Of a DNA stretch of 64,000 nt, positions 24,509 to 32,788 are shown piece by piece. Origin of the DNA: Janthinobacterium sp. SUN073 (GTDB taxonomy: Bacteria > Pseudomonadota > Gammaproteobacteria > Burkholderiales > Burkholderiaceae_D). The stretch covers positions 1,258,781 through 1,322,780 of the forward strand of contig NZ_JAPUBT010000001.1 of the NCBI RefSeq assembly GCF_030397665.1, written 5' to 3'. A program made the translations under genes and the position numbers. Numbering within the stretch: the stretch's first letter is position 1; each line of letters starts with the position of its first letter. The notes beneath the pieces were generated by a model. It was not told the DNA's origin. It ran no database searches and saw nothing but the letters and a program-made list of their open reading frames with translations.

Positions 24509-26980
24509 ATGCACCACGCTTCGCGTTCCCTCCTTACCCGCACCGTCCTGGCCTGCGCCCTGTCGCAGATCGGCATGGCCCTGGCCCTGCCGGCATCAGC
24601 CCAGGCGCAAGCCCGGCAAGTGCACAGCTACAGCATCCCCGCCGGCGCGCTCGGTGACGTGCTGACCCGCTTCGGCAGCGACAGCGCCATTTTATTGTCG
24701 TTCTCCAGCGAGTCCACGCAAGGCTTGCGCAGCGCCGGCCTGCAAGGCAGCTATGGCGTACAAGACGGTTTCCGCGTGCTGCTGGCCGGCAGCGGCCTGC
24801 AAGCCGTGCCGCAATCGAATGGCGGCTACCTGCTGCAAAAGATCCCCGCCAGCGCCAGCGCACCCACGACGGACAGCCGTGGCGTGGCCGTCATGAGCGG
24901 CGTCACCGTGGTGGCGGCGGCCGAGCGCAGCGCCGCCACCAGCGGCACGGGCAGCTATACGGGCGGCCCTGCCAGCGGTGCCACAGGACTGGCCCTGACG
25001 CAACGCGAAACGCCGCAGTCGCTGACCATCGTCACGCGCCAGCAGATGGATGACCAGAACAGCAACGCCGTTTCCGACGTCATGAAAAACGTCAACGGCG
25101 TCAACGTGCAAAACTATGACAGCGACCGCTGGAGCTTCTGGGCGCGCGGCTTTGCCGTCACCAATTTCCAGTACGACGGCGTGTCGGCCATCTACGACGG
25201 CGTCTACGACTGGGGCACGACCAACAGCGACATGGCCATCTACGACCGCATCGAAGTGCTGAAAGGCGCGACGGGCTTGATGAGCGGCTCGGGCGACCCG
25301 TCGGCCACCGTCAACATGGTGCGCAAGCGCCCCACCGCCAGCTTCGAGGGCTCGGCGACCCTGGGCGCGGGATCGTGGGACAACTACCGCGGCGAAGCCG
25401 ATGTCTCCGGTCCCCTGAACGACAGCCGCACCGTGCGCGGCCGCCTGGTCGGCGCCTACCAGGACAAGCATTCCCACCTGGACCGCTACACGCAGCAGAA
25501 ATCCGTCGCCTATGGCATCGTCGAGGCGGATCTGACACCCGTCACCCTGCTGACGGCCGGCTTCACGCACCAGGATTACAAGCCGCGCGGCTCGACCTGG
25601 ACGGGTTTCCCCGTGCTGCTGGCCGACGGCTCGCGCACGGATTTCCCCACCTCGTGGAATCCGGCCACGGACTGGAGCCGCCGCGACATGCAGAACACCA
25701 CGCTGTTTACGTCGCTGGAACATACGTTCGCCAACGAGTGGAAAGTAAAATTGAGCGCCAACCAGCTGCGCAGCAAGCATGACAGCGTGCTCGGTTCGGC
25801 CAGCGGCGGCAATCCCGCTCCCGTCACGGGCGAAGGCGCCTACTTCTTCATGGGCAAATACAAGGGCGACCGTCGCCAGACCACCGTCAACGTGGACGCC
25901 AGCGGGCCATTCACGGCCTTCGGCCGCCGGCATGAAGCGATGCTCGGGTATTCCACCTCGACGGCAAAACAGGATGGCCCCGTATATGAGTCGATCTATC
26001 CCCCCGTCGAAGGCAGCTATTTCGACTGGCGCGGCCAGTACGCGGAACCGGCGTTCACGCGCCTGGGCAACGACAACGACAAGACACGCCAGAGCGGCCT
26101 GTATGGAGCGCTGCGCCTGCGTCCCGTCGACGCGCTGTCCATCATCGTCGGCGCCCGCGTCAGCAACTACAAGCAGGAGCAGGACCGCACCTTCTTCGAC
26201 AGCGGCACGGCGCGCATCAAGTCGCGTATCGACGAAAGCAACGTCATCACGCCGTATGCGGGCGTCGTGTATGACCTGGACAAGACGTATTCCCTCTTCG
26301 GCAGCTACACGAGCATCTTTGCGCCGCAAAGCAACCGCGACATGAACCGCAACTTCCTCGCCCCCGTGCGCGGCAAGGGTTTCGAGGCGGGCGTGAAAGC
26401 CGAATTCATGGAAGGCAAAGTCAACGCCAGCGCCTCGCTGTACCAGATCCGCCAGAGCAACGTGGCCAACTATGTGGGCGAGGTCAATGGCGAAGAAGCG
26501 TATGAGGGCATCGACGGCGTCACCAGCCGCGGCCTGGAAATGGAAGTGACGGGCGAAGTGCTGAAAGATGTAAAACTGAGCGCCGGCTATACCTATACGC
26601 GTATCCGCGACAAGGATGGACAGGAAGTATTTTCCACCATGCTGCAAACGACGCAGCCGCCGCACCTGCTGCGCGTGCAGGGTACATGGCGCCTGCCAGC
26701 CAGCCTGAATAAAATCACCGTGGGTGGTGGCGTCAACTGGCAAAGCGGCTTCTACGGCCATATCTGGAACCCTGCCGTCAATGACTATGCGCGCATTGAA
26801 CAAGGTGGCTTTGCCCTGGTCAACCTGTTGGCCCGCTACGAAATCAGCAAGAACACGACGGCCAGCCTGAACGTAAACAACCTGACGGGTAAAAAGTACT
26901 TCACGGGCCTGGGCCTGTTCCAGACGGGCTTTTACGGCGAACCGCGCAATGTGATGTTCACCGTGCGCACGAAGTTTTAA
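24509..26980 (+). CDS. TonB-dependent siderophore receptor with signalling domain
   Basis: 823 aa, outer membrane. Signal peptide to about residue 32. An STN (secretin/TonB N-terminal) domain is at about 35-112, the part that contacts a FecR protein in the periplasm. A TonB-box-like GVTVVA lies near 130, then the plug (TPQSLTIVTRQQM, DVMKNVNGVNV, DRIEVLKGATGLMSG) and the 22-strand barrel ending in Phe. It belongs to the siderophore receptor class of FpvA/FoxA/FhuE type; the ligand cannot be named. The start at 24509 follows AAAGG by about 9 nt; a longer TTG start at 24482 is less likely. It pairs with the upstream sigma/FecR hybrid as a cell-surface signalling system. Confidence 0.93.
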   Translation: MHHASRSLLTRTVLACALSQIGMALALPASAQAQARQVHSYSIPAGALGDVLTRFGSDSAILLSFSSESTQGLRSAGLQGSYGVQDGFRVLLAGSGLQAVPQSNGGYLLQKIPASASAPTTDSRGVAVMSGVTVVAAAERSAATSGTGSYTGGPASGATGLALTQRETPQSLTIVTRQQMDDQNSNAVSDVMKNVNGVNVQNYDSDRWSFWARGFAVTNFQYDGVSAIYDGVYDWGTTNSDMAIYDRIEVLKGATGLMSGSGDPSATVNMVRKRPTASFEGSATLGAGSWDNYRGEADVSGPLNDSRTVRGRLVGAYQDKHSHLDRYTQQKSVAYGIVEADLTPVTLLTAGFTHQDYKPRGSTWTGFPVLLADGSRTDFPTSWNPATDWSRRDMQNTTLFTSLEHTFANEWKVKLSANQLRSKHDSVLGSASGGNPAPVTGEGAYFFMGKYKGDRRQTTVNVDASGPFTAFGRRHEAMLGYSTSTAKQDGPVYESIYPPVEGSYFDWRGQYAEPAFTRLGNDNDKTRQSGLYGALRLRPVDALSIIVGARVSNYKQEQDRTFFDSGTARIKSRIDESNVITPYAGVVYDLDKTYSLFGSYTSIFAPQSNRDMNRNFLAPVRGKGFEAGVKAEFMEGKVNASASLYQIRQSNVANYVGEVNGEEAYEGIDGVTSRGLEMEVTGEVLKDVKLSAGYTYTRIRDKDGQEVFSTMLQTTQPPHLLRVQGTWRLPASLNKITVGGGVNWQSGFYGHIWNPAVNDYARIEQGGFALVNLLARYEISKNTTASLNVNNLTGKKYFTGLGLFQTGFYGEPRNVMFTVRTKF

Positions 26981-26993
26981 CGCGAAGTTCTCA

Positions 26994-28058
26994 CTAAGCG
27001 CCGTACAGCGCCAGCGCCCAGGCTGGCGGGCGCAATTCCAGCGCCAACGGCAGGTAAGCAGGGTCAAAGCGCGCCGCCAGCAGGTACACATTGGCGGCGC
27101 CCTTGGTCTCCCAATTCCCCGTAAAACCTTTTTCGCCGGCCGCCACGCGTTTGCGGTCGAAGGGCACGGCGCTTTTCGCGAATTCCTCGTGCGTTTTCCT
27201 GCCCTGCGCGTACGGCGCCAGCCAGGCCAGCGCCTCGGCCAGGCGCCGCGCTTCCGGCGCGCCATACCAGTCGTCGCCATGCGCCTGCGCCATCAGGGCC
27301 GTCGTCAACAACGGCTCCAGGCTGTAGGTGGTGTAATGCAGGGCGTCGCGCTGCTCGAAGTCGAAGGGCACGCCGCCGGCGCCGATATTGCGCGGCACGT
27401 GCGCCAGGAAGCGCTCCTTCGCGCGCGCGATCAGCAAGGCGTCGCCCGTGACATACGCGGCGGCCGTGCCGATCTTGATGCGGTGGCTATGCCAGTTGTT
27501 ACGCGCCGTGGACGGGCCGCCCACCTTGATGGGGTCACTCAGATACCCTTGCGCCAGGGTGCGGCAAAACGCCTGCACCTGCTCGCGCTCGACGCCGTTC
27601 AAGCGCTCCTGTACCAGGTCAAAGCCGATCAGCAGGCTGGCCAGCTCCGTCTCGTCGACGGGACTGAACGAGGGCTGGTAGCCGCTGCTCCAGGCCAGCA
27701 GCAACTGGCGCGCCGCCTCGAAATGCGCCATCTCGCCCGATAATCGCCAGGCCAGCGCCTGCAAGCGCACCTGGCGCCAGTCCTCCTGCGCCTGCTGGCT
27801 GGTCTCGCGTCCGCCTTCTCCCTTCAGCAAGCCGCCCGTGCGCACTTCGGCCATCAGGTGCACGGGCCGCGCCGCATCCTTGCGCGCCGCCTTGACCACC
27901 TGCTCGGCAATGGCCGGCGCCACCCGCGCCTTGAGCGTGCGGGCGCGCGCAGCGGACGTCAGCGCAAACGGCCGCGCCCCCTCACGCGGGTGCGGCGCCG
28001 CGCGCAAGCCCGCCAGGGGCAGCGCCAGCAGGCCGGCCAGCAAGGTGCGCCGGCGCAT
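26994..28058 (-). CDS. Alginate lyase family protein
   Basis: 354 aa. Residues 1 to about 20 start MRRRTLLAGLL and look like a Tat or Sec signal peptide. The rest is an alpha/alpha barrel of the Pfam alginate lyase type (PL5-like), with NNWHSHRIKIG at about residues 188-198 holding the likely catalytic Asn/His and HYTTYSLEPLL further on. It would cleave uronate polymers by beta-elimination in the periplasm, but the substrate is not certain. The start is ATG 28058; a TTG at 28073 overlapping the previous stop is possible. No other alginate genes are near. It follows the amidotransferase gene by 11 bp. Confidence 0.75.
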   Translation of the reverse strand: MRRRTLLAGLLALPLAGLRAAPHPREGARPFALTSAARARTLKARVAPAIAEQVVKAARKDAARPVHLMAEVRTGGLLKGEGGRETSQQAQEDWRQVRLQALAWRLSGEMAHFEAARQLLLAWSSGYQPSFSPVDETELASLLIGFDLVQERLNGVEREQVQAFCRTLAQGYLSDPIKVGGPSTARNNWHSHRIKIGTAAAYVTGDALLIARAKERFLAHVPRNIGAGGVPFDFEQRDALHYTTYSLEPLLTTALMAQAHGDDWYGAPEARRLAEALAWLAPYAQGRKTHEEFAKSAVPFDRKRVAAGEKGFTGNWETKGAANVYLLAARFDPAYLPLALELRPPAWALALYGA

Positions 28059-28069
28059 CAGATGCGTAC

Positions 28070-29065
28070 TCAAAACCGCGTCTCCCGCGCCGCGCGCAAA
28101 AAATTATCGAGGATGGGCGTGCAATCGAGCAGTTCGACGCCGCCCGCCGAATGAAATTCCGGATGCCATTGCAAGCCCATGACGAAGCGCGCCCGCTGGT
28201 AGCGGATGGCTTCGACGATATTGTCGCCCTGCGAATACGCTTCCACGGTGATATCGCGCCCCAGCTCCTTGACCGACTGATGGTGGATGGAATTGACCAG
28301 CGCCTCGCCCGTCTTCGGGAACATGCCCGCCAGCGACGAGCCTTTCGGGAAGACGATGGTGTGGCGGTGGCGGTCATACAGGTCGTTGACGTGGGAGGTC
28401 GCGCCTTCCACGTCCGAGGCGATGTCCTGGTACAGGGTGCCGCCAAAGCCCACGTTGATCAGTTGGCAGCCGCGGCATATTCCCAACACGGGTTTGCCCG
28501 CGTCGACGAATTCGTGCAGCAGTTCCAGTTCGTACAGATCGCGCGCGCGGTCGCCGTTCCATTCCGGCCGCGTGGCCGCCTCGGAATACGTCTGCGGCGA
28601 GACGTCGGCACCGCCCTGCAGCACCAGGCCGTCCAGGTGGCGCGCATAGTGGCGCAAGGTGATATTGCTCGGGTGTAGCTGGCCACTGGTATTGACGGTC
28701 GGGATCATGAACACCAGCACATCGCGCGACATGACCCACTGCGCGATCGACTCTTCCAGGTATTGCAGGTTCTTGCTGCGCAGGCCAGTGGCGCCCGGCT
28801 CCGGGTGGAAAATGCGCGCCGAGATGCCGATGCGCAGGGTACGCCGCATGAAATCGCGGCTGGCCTTGTCGCGCATGGAGCGGTAGCGCGACGAGATCAC
28901 CCGCCAGGCCAGCGCCAGCGGCGTGTCGTTATCCTTCAGGTAGCGGGGGGCAGCGTCGCGCGCGCGGTGCTCATCATCGGGCGCCCGGCGGCCCACGCGG
29001 TCGGGCCGCGCTGACGCTGCGGGATCGGTGGAAGGGGGATGCTGGGGATCTTTTTCGTCTGACAT
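28070..29065 (-). CDS. Class I glutamine amidotransferase-like hydrolase (PuuD type)
   Basis: 331 aa. The peptidase C26 type (gamma-glutamyl-GABA hydrolase/PuuD). Catalytic Cys197 in the elbow GICRGCQLIN, with His301 and Glu303 in WHPEFHS. The core begins at about residue 76 (LRIGISARIFHPEP). The first 75 residues are a charged extension not seen in E. coli PuuD. Such enzymes cleave gamma-glutamyl bonds in polyamine or other nitrogen catabolism. The start is uncertain because no clear ribosome site precedes 29065. The partner gene is an alginate-lyase-like protein, and no puu genes are present. Confidence 0.85.
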   Translation of the reverse strand: MSDEKDPQHPPSTDPAASARPDRVGRRAPDDEHRARDAAPRYLKDNDTPLALAWRVISSRYRSMRDKASRDFMRRTLRIGISARIFHPEPGATGLRSKNLQYLEESIAQWVMSRDVLVFMIPTVNTSGQLHPSNITLRHYARHLDGLVLQGGADVSPQTYSEAATRPEWNGDRARDLYELELLHEFVDAGKPVLGICRGCQLINVGFGGTLYQDIASDVEGATSHVNDLYDRHRHTIVFPKGSSLAGMFPKTGEALVNSIHHQSVKELGRDITVEAYSQGDNIVEAIRYQRARFVMGLQWHPEFHSAGGVELLDCTPILDNFLRAARETRF

Positions 29066-29377
29066 GGCAAGGCTGACTGAAAGCGGAGACGTTTTCAATA
29101 TAAACCCCTGCCTCCCAAAGCACGATTCAATTTTGTAACAAAAGCACATGCGCGGCGCATCCACGCAACACGCCGGCAGTAAAACTGCATACAGCCTGCA
29201 TACAGTCCGTTTACGCGGGCGGCCCCGCTTTTTAGAGAATCTTTACGCCCCCGCTGCTAATCTTGAACGTACCTCAACCACCGCTGCAAAGCCACCATGG
29301 AACCCCATTCACGCCTGCAAACGCATCAAGCACATCAAGCACTGCCCCACCGCCATCCCCGCCTGCCCACTTTCCTC
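29066..29377. promoter_or_regulatory. Intergenic region with an 11-bp-spaced direct repeat
   Basis: A 312-bp divergent gap. CTGCATACAG occurs twice (29185-29194 and 29196-29205), repeating on one helical turn as in binding sites of OmpR-type response regulators. No other gene is supported. The regulator and target are unknown. Confidence 0.45.
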
Positions 29378-29605
29378 ATGCATATCACGGTCGACAAGTC
29401 CTGCCTGGCCGAGCTGCGCCAGCTGGTCGTCAAGACGTGCGGCGGCATGCTGTCGTTCATGCGCGTCGAGGCGGTCGACCACGCCGAACGCATGAAGGTC
29501 TGGCTGTGCGTGACGGAGCCGGCCCTGCGCCTGACCATGGATGCCGTCATGCGCCTGCTGCCGGCGGCGGAATTTGGCCGCATCAGCCAGGGGAAATCGC
29601 TATGA
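29378..29605 (+). CDS. Small conserved-looking protein coupled to the DapA-like gene
   Basis: 75 aa from ATG 29378. The stop overlaps the next start as ATGA, typical of a coupled operon. The sequence (HITVDKSCLAELRQLV, then FMRVEAVDH and MKVWLCVTEPALRLTMDAVMRLLP) has an alternating beta/alpha pattern like a small ACT-type regulatory fold, but I do not recognise the family. There is no clear ribosome site; an earlier ATG at 29297 would add 27 low-complexity residues. It could be an allosteric partner of the aldolase. That is an inference from gene order and pattern only. Confidence 0.6.
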   Translation: MHITVDKSCLAELRQLVVKTCGGMLSFMRVEAVDHAERMKVWLCVTEPALRLTMDAVMRLLPAAEFGRISQGKSL

Positions 29606-30633
29606 ACCAGTATGCCTGCGAGCAGGCGATGTCTTCATCGCGCATCACCGCGCACTTCCAGGGCATCTGGGTGCCGATGGTCACGCCATTCCGTGACGGC
29701 GAAATCGATCTCGACGCCGCCCAGCAGCTCGCTTGCGAGCTGGCCACCAGCGGCATCGATGGCCTGGTCGTGTGCGGCACCACGGGCGAAGCGGCCATGC
29801 TGAGCGCCGCGGAACACACCATGCTGCTCGATAGCGTGCTCGAAGCCATCGGCCCCCGCTTCCCCGTCGTGATGGGTATCGGTGGCAGCGATACGCGCAG
29901 CGTCGTCGCCACGGTACAGCGCTATCACGACCATCCGCTGGCCGGTCTGCTGATCTCGGCACCGTCATATGTACGCCCTTCGCAGGACGGCATCGTGCGC
30001 CATTTCGAGGCCATCGCCGCCGCCACCGACCAGTCCATCGTGCTGTACAACGTACCGGCCCGCACGGGGGTCAATATCGAACCGCAGACAGCGGCGCTGC
30101 TGGCGCGCGACTCGCACTTCGTCGCCATCAAGGAAGCGGGCGGCAAGCTGCAGCAACTGGGCGAACTGCTGCTCGACACGCGCCTGGACGTGCTGTGCGG
30201 CGACGATGCGCTGCTGCTGGCCAGCCTGTCCATGGGTGGCCATGGCGCCATGTCGGCCGCCGCCCAGATACGCCCCGACCTGTATGCGCAGCTGTACCAC
30301 CTGGTCAGGCAGGGCCGCCACGGTGCCGCCGGCGCCCTGTTCAAGGTCATGCTGCCCGTCATCCGCCTGCTGTTTGCCGAACCCAATCCTGGCCCCGTGA
30401 AAGCGGCGCTGGCCATGCAGGGCAAGGTGCGCGACGAGCTGCGCCTGCCGATGACGCCGATGTCCGCCGCCGGCCAGCACAAGCTGGCCGAAGCACTCGA
30501 GCCCCTGATGGAACTGCCCGTATGGACAGCCGGCGACAAGGACGCGCCGCGCGAAGGCTGTCTGCTGCAACTGGTCTCCGCTTCCAACATCATGCCAGCC
30601 GTACGCCAAGATGATCATCGCCATCACGGATGA
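29602..30633 (+). CDS. DapA-like aldolase (DHDPS/NAL family)
   Basis: 343 aa, longer than the usual 290-300. The TIM-barrel markers are GTTGE (59-63), the Tyr149 region YNVPARTG and Schiff-base Lys177 in AIKEAGG. The enzymes of this family condense or cleave pyruvate with an aldehyde: 4-hydroxy-tetrahydrodipicolinate synthase, N-acetylneuraminate lyase or sugar-acid aldolases. The extra length is an N-terminal 18 residues and a C-terminal tail of about 30. Whether it is the lysine pathway enzyme is not certain; there are no other lysine genes nearby. It is coupled to the small gene upstream and overlapped by the ParA-like gene downstream (23 bp). Confidence 0.85.
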   Translation: MNQYACEQAMSSSRITAHFQGIWVPMVTPFRDGEIDLDAAQQLACELATSGIDGLVVCGTTGEAAMLSAAEHTMLLDSVLEAIGPRFPVVMGIGGSDTRSVVATVQRYHDHPLAGLLISAPSYVRPSQDGIVRHFEAIAAATDQSIVLYNVPARTGVNIEPQTAALLARDSHFVAIKEAGGKLQQLGELLLDTRLDVLCGDDALLLASLSMGGHGAMSAAAQIRPDLYAQLYHLVRQGRHGAAGALFKVMLPVIRLLFAEPNPGPVKAALAMQGKVRDELRLPMTPMSAAGQHKLAEALEPLMELPVWTAGDKDAPREGCLLQLVSASNIMPAVRQDDHRHHG

Positions 30634-31153
30634 ACGCGGGGGGATGGAAAAATCCATCCTGGCCGGGCGGCTGGCCGCCTCGCGCGCGCTGGCCGGACGC
30701 AAGGTATTGCTGCTCGATGCCGATCCGCGCCAGGGAGCCATGGAGCAGGCGAGGAACATGCACGACGGCGCCATGCACGGCAGCCTGACGCGGCCACGCC
30801 TGATGGCGCGCGCCATCAGCGCCAAGGGTTTGCAGCCGGAGCTGGAACACCTGGTGAACTGCTACCACGACATCGTCATCGACAGCGAAGGCCGCGACTC
30901 CATGGGCAGCCGTTCGGCCCTGATCGCCGCGCGCGTACTGGTGGTGCCGCTGGACGGGGTCGTGGACAGCGACGCGCAGGCTGGCCTGGCGCGCCGCATC
31001 GCGCACGCGCGCAGCGTCAATCCGGACCTGCGCGTCCTGCTGGCAACGGACACACAAGCGGCCCCCGCCCATGCCCTGGCCACACAGATTCCGGCCGCCC
31101 GCGTGGTCAGCCTGGGACAGTTGTACTGCGCCGTCTTTAACCTTTCCACTTAG
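30611..31153 (+). CDS. ParA/MinD-like protein with altered P-loop
   Basis: 180 aa, starting inside the end of the aldolase gene. The fold is like ParA: MIIAITDERGGMEKS at the P-loop, KVLLLDADPRQGA (switch/Walker A' region), HDIVIDSEGRDS (Walker B), ARVLVVPLDG, and VLLATDTQ. The deviant Walker A normally reads KGGxGK(S/T); here it is RGGMEKS, so the signature Lys is Arg and a Gly is Glu. ATP binding may be weak or lost. ParB and typical partner genes are missing. It may be a degenerate partition ATPase or a regulator that no longer hydrolyses ATP. Confidence 0.75.
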   Translation: MIIAITDERGGMEKSILAGRLAASRALAGRKVLLLDADPRQGAMEQARNMHDGAMHGSLTRPRLMARAISAKGLQPELEHLVNCYHDIVIDSEGRDSMGSRSALIAARVLVVPLDGVVDSDAQAGLARRIAHARSVNPDLRVLLATDTQAAPAHALATQIPAARVVSLGQLYCAVFNLST

Positions 31154-31162
31154 CCCGGCACG

Positions 31163-31195
31163 CAAAAAAGGCGGCGCATGCGCCGCCTCTTCTTT
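31163..31195. terminator. Terminator between the ParA-like and porin genes
   Basis: An 18-bp perfect palindrome (GGCGGCGCA and its complement, 31170-31187) is flanked by AAAAAA on the left (a T-tract for the minus strand) and a T/C-rich right side. It can serve both convergent genes. Confidence 0.75.
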
Positions 31196-31207
31196 CATCT
31201 GCGTCAA

Positions 31208-31957
31208 TTAAAACGTTTTGCTGACCGTCAGCTGCAGCGCCGTCTTGCCCATGAATTTGCCATTTACGGGCGACGCATAGGCCAACTTGCCCGCGTTCGT
31301 GCCGATCACGGCCAGCGCGCCTGTCACCACGCCGAAATCGCGCGTGACGCCCACTTTCCAGTCCGTGTAGCTAGCCGCATCATTGTTTTTGACCTTCTGG
31401 TGGCCCGCGTGCAGGTTGCCGGTCCAGCCGTTCGTCAAGTCGATATTCGCGCCGATGTCCAGGTAAGCGCTGTTCTTGCTGTTGACCATACCGAACAGGT
31501 TGGAGACGGCGTGCGAATACTTGATATAGGCGGGGCCATACGACAGCTGGCCGTAGACTTCCTGCGTGTCCGCGTTGGCCAGGCCGGCGATATTCTTCAA
31601 GCCGTTGTCCGCATACACATACGCCAGCACGCCCACGTCGTAGCCGATATCGGTCGTCAGTTGGCCGCGCTTGCCCGCATACAGGTCCACTTCCACGTCG
31701 CCGCTGCCGCCCGCATCCTTGGTCCACTTGATGGTGGAAGCCCAGGCGCCCGCATACAGGCCGGTCGGATTGTTGACATAGTCGACGCCGCCCTGCAGCG
31801 CGGGTTTCAAGCGCGTCTGCGAAATGCCGCGATAGCGATAGTCGGACACGCCGGCCACGTTGAAGCTGACTTCGTTGTCGGGCTTGGCCTCTTCCGCGTG
31901 GGCCAGGCTGCCAGTAAAGGCGGTCGCGACGGCAAGTGCAAGTAGCATTTTATTCAT
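31208..31957 (-). CDS. TorF family putative porin
   Basis: 249 aa with a signal peptide (1 to about 21, cut after AHA). The mature part is a beta-barrel with alternating hydrophobic strands and the C-terminal Phe of outer-membrane proteins. The blocks SFNVAGVSDYRYRGISQT and LYAGAWAST are typical of the family often labelled TorF putative porin or conserved hypothetical CHP02001. The substrate is unknown. The ATG at 31957 follows an AAGAAG ribosome site. It sits just downstream of kdpE on the same strand (132 bp apart), so read-through from the kdp operon is possible, though there is space for its own promoter. Confidence 0.87.
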   Translation of the reverse strand: MNKMLLALAVATAFTGSLAHAEEAKPDNEVSFNVAGVSDYRYRGISQTRLKPALQGGVDYVNNPTGLYAGAWASTIKWTKDAGGSGDVEVDLYAGKRGQLTTDIGYDVGVLAYVYADNGLKNIAGLANADTQEVYGQLSYGPAYIKYSHAVSNLFGMVNSKNSAYLDIGANIDLTNGWTGNLHAGHQKVKNNDAASYTDWKVGVTRDFGVVTGALAVIGTNAGKLAYASPVNGKFMGKTALQLTVSKTF

Positions 31958-32089
31958 GGTTTTTTCTTCTTCATGGGTGGTATGGGCCTTTGCCAACATG
32001 GCGCAGCTGGCCCGCCGCTGCAAAAAAATAGGGTAAAGCGTCCCCCTGGCGCGCGCGGCGCCTGTTTTCCAACAGGGGATTCACAGGTG

Positions 32090-32784
<695 letters not shown>

Positions 32785-32788
<4 letters not shown>

